A stretch of 64,000 bases of DNA from Pedobacter nutrimenti. Its GTDB lineage: Bacteria > Bacteroidota > Bacteroidia > Sphingobacteriales > Sphingobacteriaceae. Location: positions 1 through 64,000 of the forward strand of contig NZ_QKLU01000001.1 of assembly GCF_003208655.1 (NCBI RefSeq), read 5' to 3'. A model generated the notes under the pieces. That model searched no databases and was not told the DNA's origin. It worked only from the letters and a program-made list of their open reading frames with translations. Shown here piece after piece: positions 37,632-47,200 of the stretch (within the stretch, counting starts at the first letter, position 1; each line of letters starts with the position of its first letter). The translations under genes and the position numbers were made by a program.

Positions 37632-39140
37632 GTGATTAAAACAAAAAACAGAGCGGATAACACTGGTTTTTTATACAGGAAGCTAGATTTTTTCCTTTTT
37701 GTAGGATTATGGCTTTGGCTGGCTATTTTCCAGGTGGCCCAGCTGAAACAGGATTTTTGGAAAACCTATTTGAGCACACTTCTGGTGCTTGTTGTGGTTC
37801 AGCTACCGGCTATGGCTTTTGCCTGGTACAAACCGGTCCTCAGAAAAAAGCTGTGCCTGAAACAATATCTGTACCTATGGTTTTTTTGTTTTGTACTGCT
37901 GTTGCCGCTGCTTAGCTGGGGCTGGATAAATGTCCTTTCTGAAAGTGTCGGCCCCTCGTTAATTTTCACTGCTGCCCTGAGCAGTTTTGCCTTCGAGCTG
38001 CTGTTGTGCGCAGACCGGTTTTACCGGAAAAGGGCCGGGCAAATTAAATGGATAAAAAAAATCAGGTTCGAAAATGCGGTACTGATGAGCCTGGTATTGC
38101 TTGCAGTGATACTCTCAGCTATGGCGGTATCCAGTATGGGAAATCCGGCCTACGACTCTCCCAAACAGCTGTTGATCGGTTTTGAATTCAGTTTGCTACA
38201 ATTGTTCAGGCATTGGCTGACCTTTTTGAGCTTTACCATGCAATTTCTGCTCATGTACCTGGCTGGTTATTTGTTTTTTATGATCAACAGCCGCCTGCTG
38301 GTCTCCAAAATTTTAAAACAAAAGGGTTTGCTGTTGTATCTGCTGAGCGTATTGTTTACAGTTGCACTTTTATATCCCTTTGTTGGGCAGTTACTAATCC
38401 TTTTGCCCATTAACGATACCTTTGGCCGGAGTATATTTTTAAATAATCCTTTTACACTGGAAAACGCAGGAGGAGCAATAGGGATTATGCTCATCAGCTT
38501 ACCTGTGGTACTGGCCTTACAATGGGCAACGCAAAACAACAGGATTGTATCTTTGGAAAAGGAAAAAACAGAAACAGAACTCCATTTGCTCAAGCAACAA
38601 CTCAACCCGCACTTCTTTTTTAATACTTTAAATAACCTTTACGCCCTGAGTTTACGGAAATCCGATCAGACACCCGGAAGCATTTTGCAGTTGTCTGAAC
38701 TGATGCGTTATGTGATTTATAAAGCACAGCAGGAACAAGTGCAGTTAAGTGAAGAGCTTGCCTACCTTAAGGATTATATAGAGTTGCAGCAAATGCGATT
38801 GCTGAAACCACTAAATTTGACTTTTAAGCAGGAACTTACTCAAAATGATCTGCTTATTGCACCCTTATTGTTAATTGTTTTGATAGAAAATGCTTTTAAA
38901 CATGGAATAGAACCGGCCGAACAGACAGCGACCTTAAGTTTACAGCTGAGCTGCACTTCTGACGAACTTTATTTTAGTTGTGAAAACTCGGTAGAGGGTA
39001 CAGACGAAAGTAACAGAGGGGGCATAGGTTTAATTAATTTAACCAGGCGCCTGGATTTATTGTATCCGGGCAGATATACACTAAAGACCGGTTTAAAAAA
39101 TGCTATGTTTAAAGCTGAATTGCAATTGATGTTAAAATGA
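37632..39140 (+). CDS. LytS/YehU-type membrane sensor histidine kinase
   Basis: 502 residues from a GTG start, preferred because the first in-frame ATG would remove the first membrane helix. About eight hydrophobic segments in residues 20-300, then a short linker and a His_kinase domain with the motif LKQQLNPHFFFNTLNNLYAL and phosphorylated His327. The ATPase part follows (IENAFKHGIEP, GGIGLINLTRRLDLLYPG). It overlaps the LytTR regulator gene by 4 nt (ATGA), the standard coupling of such pairs. The signal is unknown; the divergent ABC exporter is the likely target. Confidence 0.92.
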   Translation: MIKTKNRADNTGFLYRKLDFFLFVGLWLWLAIFQVAQLKQDFWKTYLSTLLVLVVVQLPAMAFAWYKPVLRKKLCLKQYLYLWFFCFVLLLPLLSWGWINVLSESVGPSLIFTAALSSFAFELLLCADRFYRKRAGQIKWIKKIRFENAVLMSLVLLAVILSAMAVSSMGNPAYDSPKQLLIGFEFSLLQLFRHWLTFLSFTMQFLLMYLAGYLFFMINSRLLVSKILKQKGLLLYLLSVLFTVALLYPFVGQLLILLPINDTFGRSIFLNNPFTLENAGGAIGIMLISLPVVLALQWATQNNRIVSLEKEKTETELHLLKQQLNPHFFFNTLNNLYALSLRKSDQTPGSILQLSELMRYVIYKAQQEQVQLSEELAYLKDYIELQQMRLLKPLNLTFKQELTQNDLLIAPLLLIVLIENAFKHGIEPAEQTATLSLQLSCTSDELYFSCENSVEGTDESNRGGIGLINLTRRLDLLYPGRYTLKTGLKNAMFKAELQLMLK

Positions 39141-39859
39141 GCCTACGCTGTTTGATTATCGATGATGAGCCCCTGGCTCATGAGGTGATCCTCAATTACA
39201 TGGAGGACATACCTTTTCTGGAAAATGCAGGACAATGTTACCGGGCCACCCAGGCGTTGGAGTTTTTGAGCAATAATTCGGTCGATGTTATTTTTTTGGA
39301 CATCCGGATGCCCAAATTAAATGGCCTTGACTTTTTAAGGACTTTGCAGCGTAAACCCATTGTCATCGTAACTTCTGCTTTTGAAGAGCATGCCCTGGAG
39401 AGTTTTGAACTGGAAGTTTGCGACTACCTGCTCAAGCCTTTTCGTTTTGACAGGATGCTCAAAGCAGCAAACAGGGCACTGGAAATTTATACTTTAAAAA
39501 AACAGGCTTTAAACCATCCGGCAGACCCCATACCAGCCGATACGGGCCATCAGCAGCAGATCAGTATTAAAGTTGATAAAAAATTCATCCTGATCCTGCC
39601 GGCCGAAATTAGCTACTTAGAAAGTTTTGGGAATTACGTAAAGGTATGGAAAGGGGACAGCTACTTACTTACGGCCCGCACACTGGGCAGTTTTGAGCAG
39701 CAACTGTCTTCAGATGTTTTTATCCGGATCCATAAATCCTATATCATCAATAAAAGCTTTCTACAGCACCTGGAGGGCAACGAAATTCTTCTAAAAAACG
39801 GCACAAAGCTTCCCCTGGGCAAAAACTACCGGCAGCCGGTTAAACAGCTGCTTAAATGA
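39137..39859 (+). CDS. LytTR family response regulator
   Basis: 240 residues. A receiver domain (1-120) with acidic pocket DDE at 9-11, phospho-acceptor Asp55 (VIFLDIRMP), Thr in VTSAFEE and Lys in LLKPF. A LytTR DNA-binding domain (about 140-240; ISYLESFGNYVKVW, FIRIHKSYIINKSFLQ, LPLGKNYRQPV). It is cotranscribed with the kinase gene. LytTR proteins bind direct repeats in promoter DNA; the 190-nt region between the kinase and the ABC genes is the first place to look for such sites. Confidence 0.93.
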   Translation: MSLRCLIIDDEPLAHEVILNYMEDIPFLENAGQCYRATQALEFLSNNSVDVIFLDIRMPKLNGLDFLRTLQRKPIVIVTSAFEEHALESFELEVCDYLLKPFRFDRMLKAANRALEIYTLKKQALNHPADPIPADTGHQQQISIKVDKKFILILPAEISYLESFGNYVKVWKGDSYLLTARTLGSFEQQLSSDVFIRIHKSYIINKSFLQHLEGNEILLKNGTKLPLGKNYRQPVKQLLK

Positions 39860-39870
39860 TTTCCTCTTTT

Positions 39871-39888
39871 TTTATTTCGTGAAATAAA
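39871..39888. promoter_or_regulatory. 18-bp palindrome upstream of the toxin-antitoxin genes
   Basis: TTTATTTC-GT-GAAATAAA, a perfect 8+2+8 inverted repeat, 12 nt after the regulator gene stop and 59 nt before the antitoxin start. It could be an autoregulatory operator for the toxin-antitoxin pair, or part of a weak terminator, as a T-run precedes it. Confidence 0.5.
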
Positions 39889-39934
39889 CTAGAAATTTAA
39901 CAATGTATTGAATCACAATAAGGTATTTTTTCCT

Positions 39935-39942
39935 TAAATTTG
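39935..39942 (+). promoter_or_regulatory. -7 box very close to the antitoxin start
   Basis: TAAATTTG fits TAnnTTTG exactly and lies only 4 nt before the ATG at 39947, so the transcript would be leaderless or nearly so. A TTG at 39908 is 24 nt upstream, somewhat far for a -33 element. Confidence 0.45.
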
Positions 39943-39946
39943 AGTT

Positions 39947-40162
39947 ATGATTGCTGTTGAATTATCATTTAGACAATTGATGGATGCCGTAAGGCAGTTA
40001 TCACCTGCGGAAAAGCTGGAACTTAACGAAGTGATTTGGAGCGATGATGTTTCTATTCCTCTTGAACATCAAAATTTAGTTCATGACAGGATAAAAAGTT
40101 CCACGGTCAATTCCGATCTTCTTTTGGATTGGGAAGCGGCTTCTAAAAAGCTGAAAGCCTAA
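39947..40162 (+). CDS. Type II antitoxin (addiction module component)
   Basis: 71 residues: a short acidic/helical protein (MDAVRQLSPAEKLELNEVIW) with a Lys-rich tail, like the unstable antitoxin family paired with RelE/ParE toxins. It neutralises the toxin encoded directly downstream: the toxin's GTG start follows its TAA without a gap. The antitoxin-toxin complex often represses its own promoter; the palindrome at 39871 is a candidate site. Confidence 0.85.
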   Translation: MIAVELSFRQLMDAVRQLSPAEKLELNEVIWSDDVSIPLEHQNLVHDRIKSSTVNSDLLLDWEAASKKLKA

Positions 40163-40468
40163 GTGGCAGATTATAAAATAAAAATACACGCTGAAGCATT
40201 GGACGATATTCAAAGTGCTACAGATTGGTATAACGAACAATCTTCAGGTTTAGGCTTGCGTTTTCAAAACCAGGTTGTAAAGCAAATTAATAAACTTAAA
40301 AATTCTGCACAATTATACGCTGTACGCTATAATGAGGTAAGATGCCTATTAATAAAGAAATTTCCTTTTATGGTGCATTACACATTAGATCGGAGTGAAA
40401 CAGAAGTTATAGTTTTCGCTGTTTTTCACACAAGTCTTCATCCCAAAATATGGGACAAAAGGAAATAA
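40163..40468 (+). CDS. RelE/ParE-type toxin
   Basis: 101 residues from a GTG start immediately after the antitoxin stop. RelE/ParE fold signs: YKIKIHAEALDDIQSATDWYNEQSSGLG, then RYNEVRCLLIKKFPFMVHYTL and a C-terminal basic strand. ParE members target DNA gyrase and RelE members cut mRNA on the ribosome; the sequence alone does not decide which. Cotranscribed with the antitoxin, no other partner genes. Confidence 0.87.
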   Translation: MADYKIKIHAEALDDIQSATDWYNEQSSGLGLRFQNQVVKQINKLKNSAQLYAVRYNEVRCLLIKKFPFMVHYTLDRSETEVIVFAVFHTSLHPKIWDKRK

Positions 40469-40520
40469 TACGCATTACATATCTTATAATGCATAGCTAA
40501 AATTTAAAGATGTAGCTTGG

Positions 40521-41114
40521 CTACTTTACTTTTCTCATTCTCCCCAGGGTATCCGGAGACATATCTAAAAAAGTGGCAATGTCCTTTTGTTTGGCGTGGT
40601 TAAACAAGGCCGGATGTTGTTTAAAGATCCGGTCGTATTTCTCCTCAGCTGTACCTATGCGCAGAAAAAGCTGATGCTGGACACTCATTTTGGTGTAGTG
40701 GTCCCGGATCTTTTCACTTAAAGGACCAACTTCTTCTGCCTGGTTCCTTAAAAGCATAAAGCTTTCAACTTCCAGGTAAATCATGTGTGAATCCTCCAGC
40801 ACTTCAATAGAACTTTGAGTTGGTTCCTGACTAAAAAAGCCAGGTGTGGTGTACAGAAAGTCATCTTCAAACCAGAACCATAAAGTTAAATCGGTAGCAC
40901 CCACGTTTGGATCGGTAATAAATTCCCTTGCAGATCCTTTAAGGATAAACCAAACCCTTTTTTGGATTTCTCTGGGATGAAGAATGCAGGTACCCCTTTT
41001 AAAATGTTCGTCAAAAAGCAAGTCTTTGAGTTTCATTTTAAAATTGAGAGACAGGGGCATGCGTTTTTCTAATGCACGGAGCAGTTGTTGATAGAGTTCA
41101 TCAGTTACAGCCAT
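40521..41114 (-). CDS. Crp/Fnr family transcriptional regulator
   Basis: 197 residues. A cNMP-binding-type beta-roll (about 30-120; FKRGTCILHPREIQKRVWFILKGSARE in part) and a short C-terminal HTH (KQKDIATFLDMSPDTLGRMRKV). This is the common small Bacteroidota Crp type in which key nucleotide-binding residues are degenerate. It is divergent from the siderophore-type receptor gene across a 443-nt region, so it may control that gene, but this is inferred from position only. Confidence 0.87.
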   Translation of the reverse strand: MAVTDELYQQLLRALEKRMPLSLNFKMKLKDLLFDEHFKRGTCILHPREIQKRVWFILKGSAREFITDPNVGATDLTLWFWFEDDFLYTTPGFFSQEPTQSSIEVLEDSHMIYLEVESFMLLRNQAEEVGPLSEKIRDHYTKMSVQHQLFLRIGTAEEKYDRIFKQHPALFNHAKQKDIATFLDMSPDTLGRMRKVK

Positions 41115-41556
41115 TTGTTTTGAGCGTTAATTAATATCCATTTATAACATTCAGGAAAGCCACGCACGTCATCTGAACAAGTTTTCACGAAACGTTCAAT
41201 AAATATGATATCAAAGATAATAGTTATTTTTTTTAGAAATATCATAAAATATTGATTTTCAGATGATTTTTTATTTAAATATAGCTAGGGCATCGTAAAA
41301 ATAGGCTTGGGTATGATTCGCGTAATATATGAACGAGAAAAAATAAACTTTATTTTAAGCTCTGGGTGTTCCTTAGTATAACGCTTTTCTATTTTCTGTA
41401 CGTTGATGTAAATTTTTGTGACAAAATCCTTAAAAAAGACGCAATAGAAAAGAATGCTCCCAATAAGTTCTTGCAGATTTAATATTAAAATAATTTGGAT
41501 TAGCAGCGTACAGTATGTTTCTTTGCTTATTATTTATAATAAATCTAAATAAATAC
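41115..41556. other. Intergenic region between crp-like and TBDR genes
   Basis: About 440 nt, AT-rich, no gene. It holds the divergent promoters and a 10-bp inverted repeat (CTTTTCTATT at 41384-41393 and AATAGAAAAG at 41443-41452, 49 nt apart) roughly 105 nt before the receptor start. Confidence 0.55.
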
Positions 41557-43980
41557 ATGACAAAATTTATACTTACACCTTTATTACTGCTCTTTGTTTT
41601 AAATGTTTTTGGACAATCCACAGGCACCATTAAAGGTAGAATTTCTACATCCGATGGCCAGCCAGCAGCTTATGTGTCGGTTGGCTTAAAAAATAAAAAT
41701 CAAGGAAACACCAGTAATGAGGCTGGTTTTTATACCATTAAGTCTGTGAAGCCAGGGCAGTATACTTTAAAAGTATCGGCAGTGGGTGCCAAATCGGTCG
41801 AAAAGGAGATTAAAGTTCAGGCAGCAGAAGAACTTAATGTCGATTTTATTATTGTTCAAAGTTCAAGCGAGCTAAAAGAAATCAACATCAGAAGTAATGT
41901 CCGGAACAAATTTGCAACTAAAAAAAGTGAATATGTATCAAAAATGCCCTTGAACAATCTGGAAAATCCACAGGTATACACCACGGTTTCTAAAGAACTG
42001 ATTTCAGACCAGCTGGTCTTTTCGGTAGATGATGCAACCCGGAACGTACCGGGACTCCAAAAAATGTGGGAAGCAACTTCCCGTGGCGGAGATGGGGGTG
42101 CTTATTACAGCTCACGTGGATTTATTGTCCAGAGCAAACTCAGAAATGGCATTGCAGGTAATGTAACATCCCGGATTGATGCAGCCAACCTGGAACGCCT
42201 GGAAGTGATTAAAGGACCTTCGGCAACTTTATTTGGTAACAGTTTAACCTCTTACGGTGGTTTAATCAACAGGGTAACCAAAAAACCTTATGAGGGTACC
42301 GGGGGCGAGGTTTCTTACAGCAGGGGAAGTTATGACTTTGAACGGGTGGCCATAGACTTTAATGCACCAATTGCAAAGGAAAACCAGATTTATATGCGCG
42401 TTAATGCAGCCTACAACTACGAGGGAAGCTTTCAGGACAGCGGTTTCGATAAAAACTTTTTTATTGCACCCAGTCTTTCCTATAAAGTGAATGACCGTTT
42501 GGACCTGAGTTTTGACGCCGAAATATCCAATGGTAGAAATGCCGCCAGACAAGTTGTTTTCTTTTATTTTCCGGCCTCACAACTGGGATTTGACCGGGCG
42601 GACCAGACAGGGCTTGATTATAAGAAATCTTACGCCAATAACGACTTGCAGCAAACCTATACCAATTCGAATATTTTTGCACAGGCCAATTATAAAATCA
42701 GTAGCAAATGGACTTCCCAAACGAGCTTTACCCGTACCTACAGTTATTCTAATGGTCGCAATCCATATTTTTTCCTTGTTCCTGATGCGGTATTGGGACT
42801 TCCTGCGTCTGCTAAGGCCAATTACTTATCCAGGGGCGATCAGTCTACGGACAATGGTAAGGCCACAGTAACTGAAGTTCAACAGAATTTTAACGGCGAA
42901 TTTAATATCGGTCGGTTGAAAAACAGAATTGTGGTTGGATTGGATTATTTACGCAGCAATTCTAATGTGTTGTTTTATTCTACCGATAAGTTTGATGTGG
43001 TTAAATTCAGAACAGCGATGCCTAATTATTATAATTTTAATGAAGCGAACCTGTCTGCCTACTATAAGTTAAACAGGGGAAATAAGGACAGTGTTTCAAA
43101 TTACCTTTCAAATGCCATCAGCAATACATATAGTGCTTATGTATCGGATGTGCTCAATGTTACAGACCGTTTAACAGCCCTGGCTGCATTAAGGGTAGAT
43201 CGTTTTGAAAATATAAACAACATTCCCGGTGCAGCGGCCAGTGGCAACCCTCCGTATAAACAGACTGCTTTCTCTCCAAAATTTGGATTGGTTTATCAGC
43301 CGGTAAAAGATCAGGTATCTGTTTTTGGAAATTATCAGAACAGCTTTACCAATCAGCGTGGTACAGACATCAACGGAAATACATTTAAACCAGAACAAGC
43401 CAATCAGTTGGAGGGTGGTGTTAAACTCGATGCTTTTAAAGGAAAACTAAGTGGTACGGTGTCCTATTACTACATTAAAGTAAAAGATGTACTAAGAACA
43501 AACCCGGTTAACCCTAATTTCCAAATTCAGGACGGTGGTAAAATCAGTAAGGGTATAGAGTTTGAACTTACGGCCAATCCTTTTGAAGGGTTTAACATCC
43601 TGACAGGATTTGGATACAATGAAAATTATTTTGTAAATGCCGATGCTTCTGTTGAAGGCCGTAGGGATGGTGCTTCTATGTCTCCTTACTCGGCCAATGT
43701 ATGGTTGAGTTATAAATTACCACAAGGTAATTTAAAGGGACTGGGAATAGGTTTTGGTGGAAATTATGCCAGCGACAATAAAATTGTAAACACAACCACA
43801 AGTGTATTTACCCTGCCAAGCTATACAGTTTTAAATGCCAGTATTTTTTATGATCATCCGAAATTTCGCATTGGCGCCAAGGTGGATAACCTGACCAACA
43901 AAGAATACTGGATTGGTTACACGACGATGAATGCCCAAAAACTACGCAGTTTTGTGGGTAGCATTTCTTATAAGTTCTAA
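41557..43980 (+). CDS. TonB-dependent siderophore-type receptor
   Basis: 807 residues from ATG 41557, where a proper signal peptide begins (MTKFILTPLLLLFVLNVFGQ); an upstream ATG at 41515 adds 14 residues. A carboxypeptidase-regulatory domain (about 23-105), a plug domain (about 125-260; LERLEVIKGPSATLFGNSLTSYGGLINRVTKKP in part), and a 22-strand barrel whose layout matches ferric-siderophore receptors (FhuE/FpvA-like; SNTYSAYVSDVLNVTDRLTALAALRVD in part). Terminal Phe in SYKF. No STN domain, so no direct sigma control is expected. Substrate is most likely an iron-siderophore complex; the exact one is unknown. Confidence 0.9.
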   Translation: MTKFILTPLLLLFVLNVFGQSTGTIKGRISTSDGQPAAYVSVGLKNKNQGNTSNEAGFYTIKSVKPGQYTLKVSAVGAKSVEKEIKVQAAEELNVDFIIVQSSSELKEINIRSNVRNKFATKKSEYVSKMPLNNLENPQVYTTVSKELISDQLVFSVDDATRNVPGLQKMWEATSRGGDGGAYYSSRGFIVQSKLRNGIAGNVTSRIDAANLERLEVIKGPSATLFGNSLTSYGGLINRVTKKPYEGTGGEVSYSRGSYDFERVAIDFNAPIAKENQIYMRVNAAYNYEGSFQDSGFDKNFFIAPSLSYKVNDRLDLSFDAEISNGRNAARQVVFFYFPASQLGFDRADQTGLDYKKSYANNDLQQTYTNSNIFAQANYKISSKWTSQTSFTRTYSYSNGRNPYFFLVPDAVLGLPASAKANYLSRGDQSTDNGKATVTEVQQNFNGEFNIGRLKNRIVVGLDYLRSNSNVLFYSTDKFDVVKFRTAMPNYYNFNEANLSAYYKLNRGNKDSVSNYLSNAISNTYSAYVSDVLNVTDRLTALAALRVDRFENINNIPGAAASGNPPYKQTAFSPKFGLVYQPVKDQVSVFGNYQNSFTNQRGTDINGNTFKPEQANQLEGGVKLDAFKGKLSGTVSYYYIKVKDVLRTNPVNPNFQIQDGGKISKGIEFELTANPFEGFNILTGFGYNENYFVNADASVEGRRDGASMSPYSANVWLSYKLPQGNLKGLGIGFGGNYASDNKIVNTTTSVFTLPSYTVLNASIFYDHPKFRIGAKVDNLTNKEYWIGYTTMNAQKLRSFVGSISYKF

Positions 43981-44012
43981 ATCGACTTTCTCAAAGCAGG
44001 TTTTACAGCCTG

Positions 44013-44050
44013 ATCAAAGGGGTATTCTTTAAGTAGGATGCCCCTTTGAT
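44013..44050 (+). terminator. Terminator after the siderophore-type receptor gene
   Basis: 10-bp arms ATCAAAGGGG and CCCCTTTGAT with an 18-nt loop, followed by TTTAT, 32 nt after the stop. Confidence 0.75.
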
Positions 44051-44148
44051 TTTATGCGTCTTTTTGCGGCTTTTGTATAAAAATTTAAAATACTTCTGTT
44101 TATTGCTTTTCAAAACCGCTTAAAATGTACATATTTAGAAAAAAATAA

Positions 44149-44200
44149 CTCTTTTTGCGGTTATATGCGTTTTTAAAACGTCAAATACCTGCAAAAAGAG
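44149..44200. promoter_or_regulatory. Nested inverted repeats upstream of the second SusC operon
   Basis: Outer arms CTCTTTTTGC (44149-44158) and GCAAAAAGAG (44191-44200), both perfect. Inside, CGTTTT (44168-44173) and AAAACG (44175-44180) form a second palindrome around one T. The structure ends 28 nt before the susC ATG, so it could be an operator or a leader-RNA hairpin. Confidence 0.5.
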
Positions 44201-44228
44201 CTTAACAAACTAACCAAAATAAACTTTT

Positions 44229-47200
44229 ATGAAAAGAAAATTGCTCATGCTTTTCCTGAGCACATTTTTGCTTTATGCCACTGCCATGGCACAGCAAATG
44301 ACCATTACAGGAAAAGTAAGCTCCGCTGAAGACCGGCTGGGCATTCCGGGTGCATCTGTCAAGGTTAAAGGGGCTTCTACAGTCGTGCAAACCAATTCCG
44401 ACGGTATGTATTCCATCAACATTCAAAAAGGCGATGTGCTTGTGTTTTCTTACATTGGTTTTGAAAGCCAGGAAAGAACACCCACTGCAGCATCCACAGT
44501 CAATGTTTCCTTAAAAACAGATTCCAGGTCACTGGATGAAGTGGTGGTCACTGCTTTTGGGGTCAAAAAAGACAAAAGGACTTTAACCTATGCGATCCAA
44601 AGTGTTAAAGGTGACGATTTGAGGCAGGCCAACCAGTCGAACATCATCAATGGCCTGCAAGGGCAAATTGCAGGTGCGCAAATCACTTCTTCAGGTGGTT
44701 CGCCCGGTTTGCCTTCCGAGATCATTTTAAGGGGGGTGTCTTCCTTAACCGGAGACAATCAGCCATTGATGATTGTAGATGGTATCCGTGTCAGTAATGC
44801 TTCTACAGATGGGACAGTTAACCGTCTGGCCGATTTTAATCCAGAAGACATAGAGAACATTTCTGTGTTAAAGGGTGGGGCAGCTGCCGCAATTTATGGT
44901 ATCGATGCAGCCTCTGGTGCCATTATCATCACCACTAAAAAAGGGGCTTCCGGAAAAATGAACGTTGTGGCCTCGGCAAAGAGTTTTCTGGAAACAGTTG
45001 GCCGTTTACCAAAACGTCAAACGATGTATACAACAGGTTTGGGAGGTACTTACGACAACAGTACCACCACTTCATGGGGAAGAAAGTTCAGGGTCGATGA
45101 GCAGGTCTATGACAATCCAAAGCGCTTTTTCGATACGGGACTAACCAATGATTTTAATTTTAACATCAACGGGGGTACAGAGACATATAATTATTATATG
45201 TCTGGAAATTACAGGGATGGCTCATCCATTATTCCAAATACCAATGCCGATAAACTAGGCATATTACTAAAAGGTACAGCTAAACTTGCTCCGAAACTGG
45301 AACTGAGCGCATCTGTAAATTACATAGACAATAAAATTAAAGAGGGACTGGTCGGTTCTAATTCGGGTGGCTGGGCCAATAGTGTATACCGTTACCCGAG
45401 CCAGTATGACATACGCAATTACCAGTTTGACAATGGCGATCCAAACTATGTGTATTATCAGGACAATGGCGGAACTGAAACAGGTATTCTTTCTCCTTTA
45501 TGGAACGTCAATAAAAACCCAAGGACTACAAGGACCAGGCGTACAGTATTAAATGGGGTGTTGGATTATAAACCTTACCCATGGTTAAGCGTTTCTTATC
45601 GAATGGGCCAGGATTATTACAACCAGACCTATGACAACATCACTGTGCCGCGTACACCCGGAAGCTGGGATGGAAGGCTGTACCAGACCAGGGGCAATTA
45701 TGTCAATACCACTTCTTACCTGAATACCACTTTTAATAAAGAAGTGATCAAAGACCTGAATGTGTATGCGCTGGTTGGGGCAACCTCTGAATATTATGAA
45801 GCTAAAACCAATTCCATAACCGGTGAGAAATTTCAAAATCCGGCCATCCATAGTGTCAATGTAATTGAGGCGGCCAATCTTAAAACAACAGAAAGTAATC
45901 CCCGCAGACAACGCTATGCTTTGTATGGCGATTTCAGACTGGAATATAAAAGAATGCTCAACTTGAGTTTTACTGGACGTCAGGACTGGACTTCTACCTT
46001 GCCAACCAATGCCAGGTCGTTCTTTTTTCCTTCCGTAGGGGCAAGTTTTGTGTTTTCCGAGCTGATGGATGCGAAAGACTGGAGTGGAAAGGTCCGCACC
46101 ATTTATGCAAAAATTGGTAAAGATGCACCCATTTACAGAACAAACAACAACCTGACCCAGTACCTGGGGATCGGAGGCGGTTTTGTAAACGATCCTACCG
46201 GGGGGAACCCAAACCTTAAACCGGAAGTAACCACCAACAATGAGTATGGAATGGAGCTTCATTTCTTTAAAAACCGTTTAAATATAGACGCGACCTATTA
46301 CATTTCTCAGAGTAAGGACCAGATCATCAGTGCACGGGTTCCTTTAACAACAGGTTACGTGATCCAGACTTTTAATGCAGGAACCATTAAAAACAAAGGA
46401 CTGGAGCTTTCCATTAACGGGACCCTGATGAAACAAAAGAACTTTCAATGGGACATGACCATTAACGCCTGGAAAAATACCTCAAAAATGATGGAGCTGC
46501 CCGATCAGGTGCGTGTATTCCCTTATACTTTTGGTCAGCCTTATACAGCGGCTATTGCAGCTTCGGTATTGGATATGCCCGTTTTAGGTATTGTAGGTAC
46601 AGATTATCAGCGCAACAGCGACGGCTATATGGTCATTGGTGCCGATGGGTATCCCTTAATCAATTCAACAGAAAAGCAGCAGTACATTGGTAACCGCGAG
46701 CCTAAATTCAATTTTGGCTGGTTAAATAAGTTTCAGTACAAAGATTTCTCCCTTTCATTTCTGTGGGACATCCGTATTGGCGGCGATGTATACAATGCAA
46801 CGCGCCTGGGAATGATGTCGGCAGGTATTGCCAAAGAAGCAGGAGACTGGAGGGATAAGGAATTTGTATTTAATGGGGTGGTCAAACAAGCCGACGGAAG
46901 CTATATAAAGAACACCAAAACGGTGGTCCTGGATTACAATTACTTTACCACAAACTATGCTTCAGTAGGAACTAATTTTATTGAAAAGGTAAACTGGGCA
47001 AGAATGCGTTACATGACCTTGGGCTATACCTTACCTAAATCCTTTACCAATAGGTTAAAGGTCAACAGGATCCAGCTGGAATTTTCTGCACAAAACCCGT
47101 TTCTTTTTACCAATTACTCAGGGGGTGATCCCGAGGTGAACAGTGCAGGACCAAATGCAGGAGGCGCAGAAGGTGGAAGTACCATGGGCGTAGATTTTGG

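Noticed and set aside
41200..41240. GATAAT-like bases upstream of the crp-like gene considered as a Fur box
   Set aside because: Only partial resemblance in very AT-rich DNA; no palindromic 19-bp match next to the receptor start.
45585..46262. 225-codon frame on the minus strand inside the second susC
   Set aside because: It lies wholly opposite a strong SusC coding sequence and has no recognisable family features.
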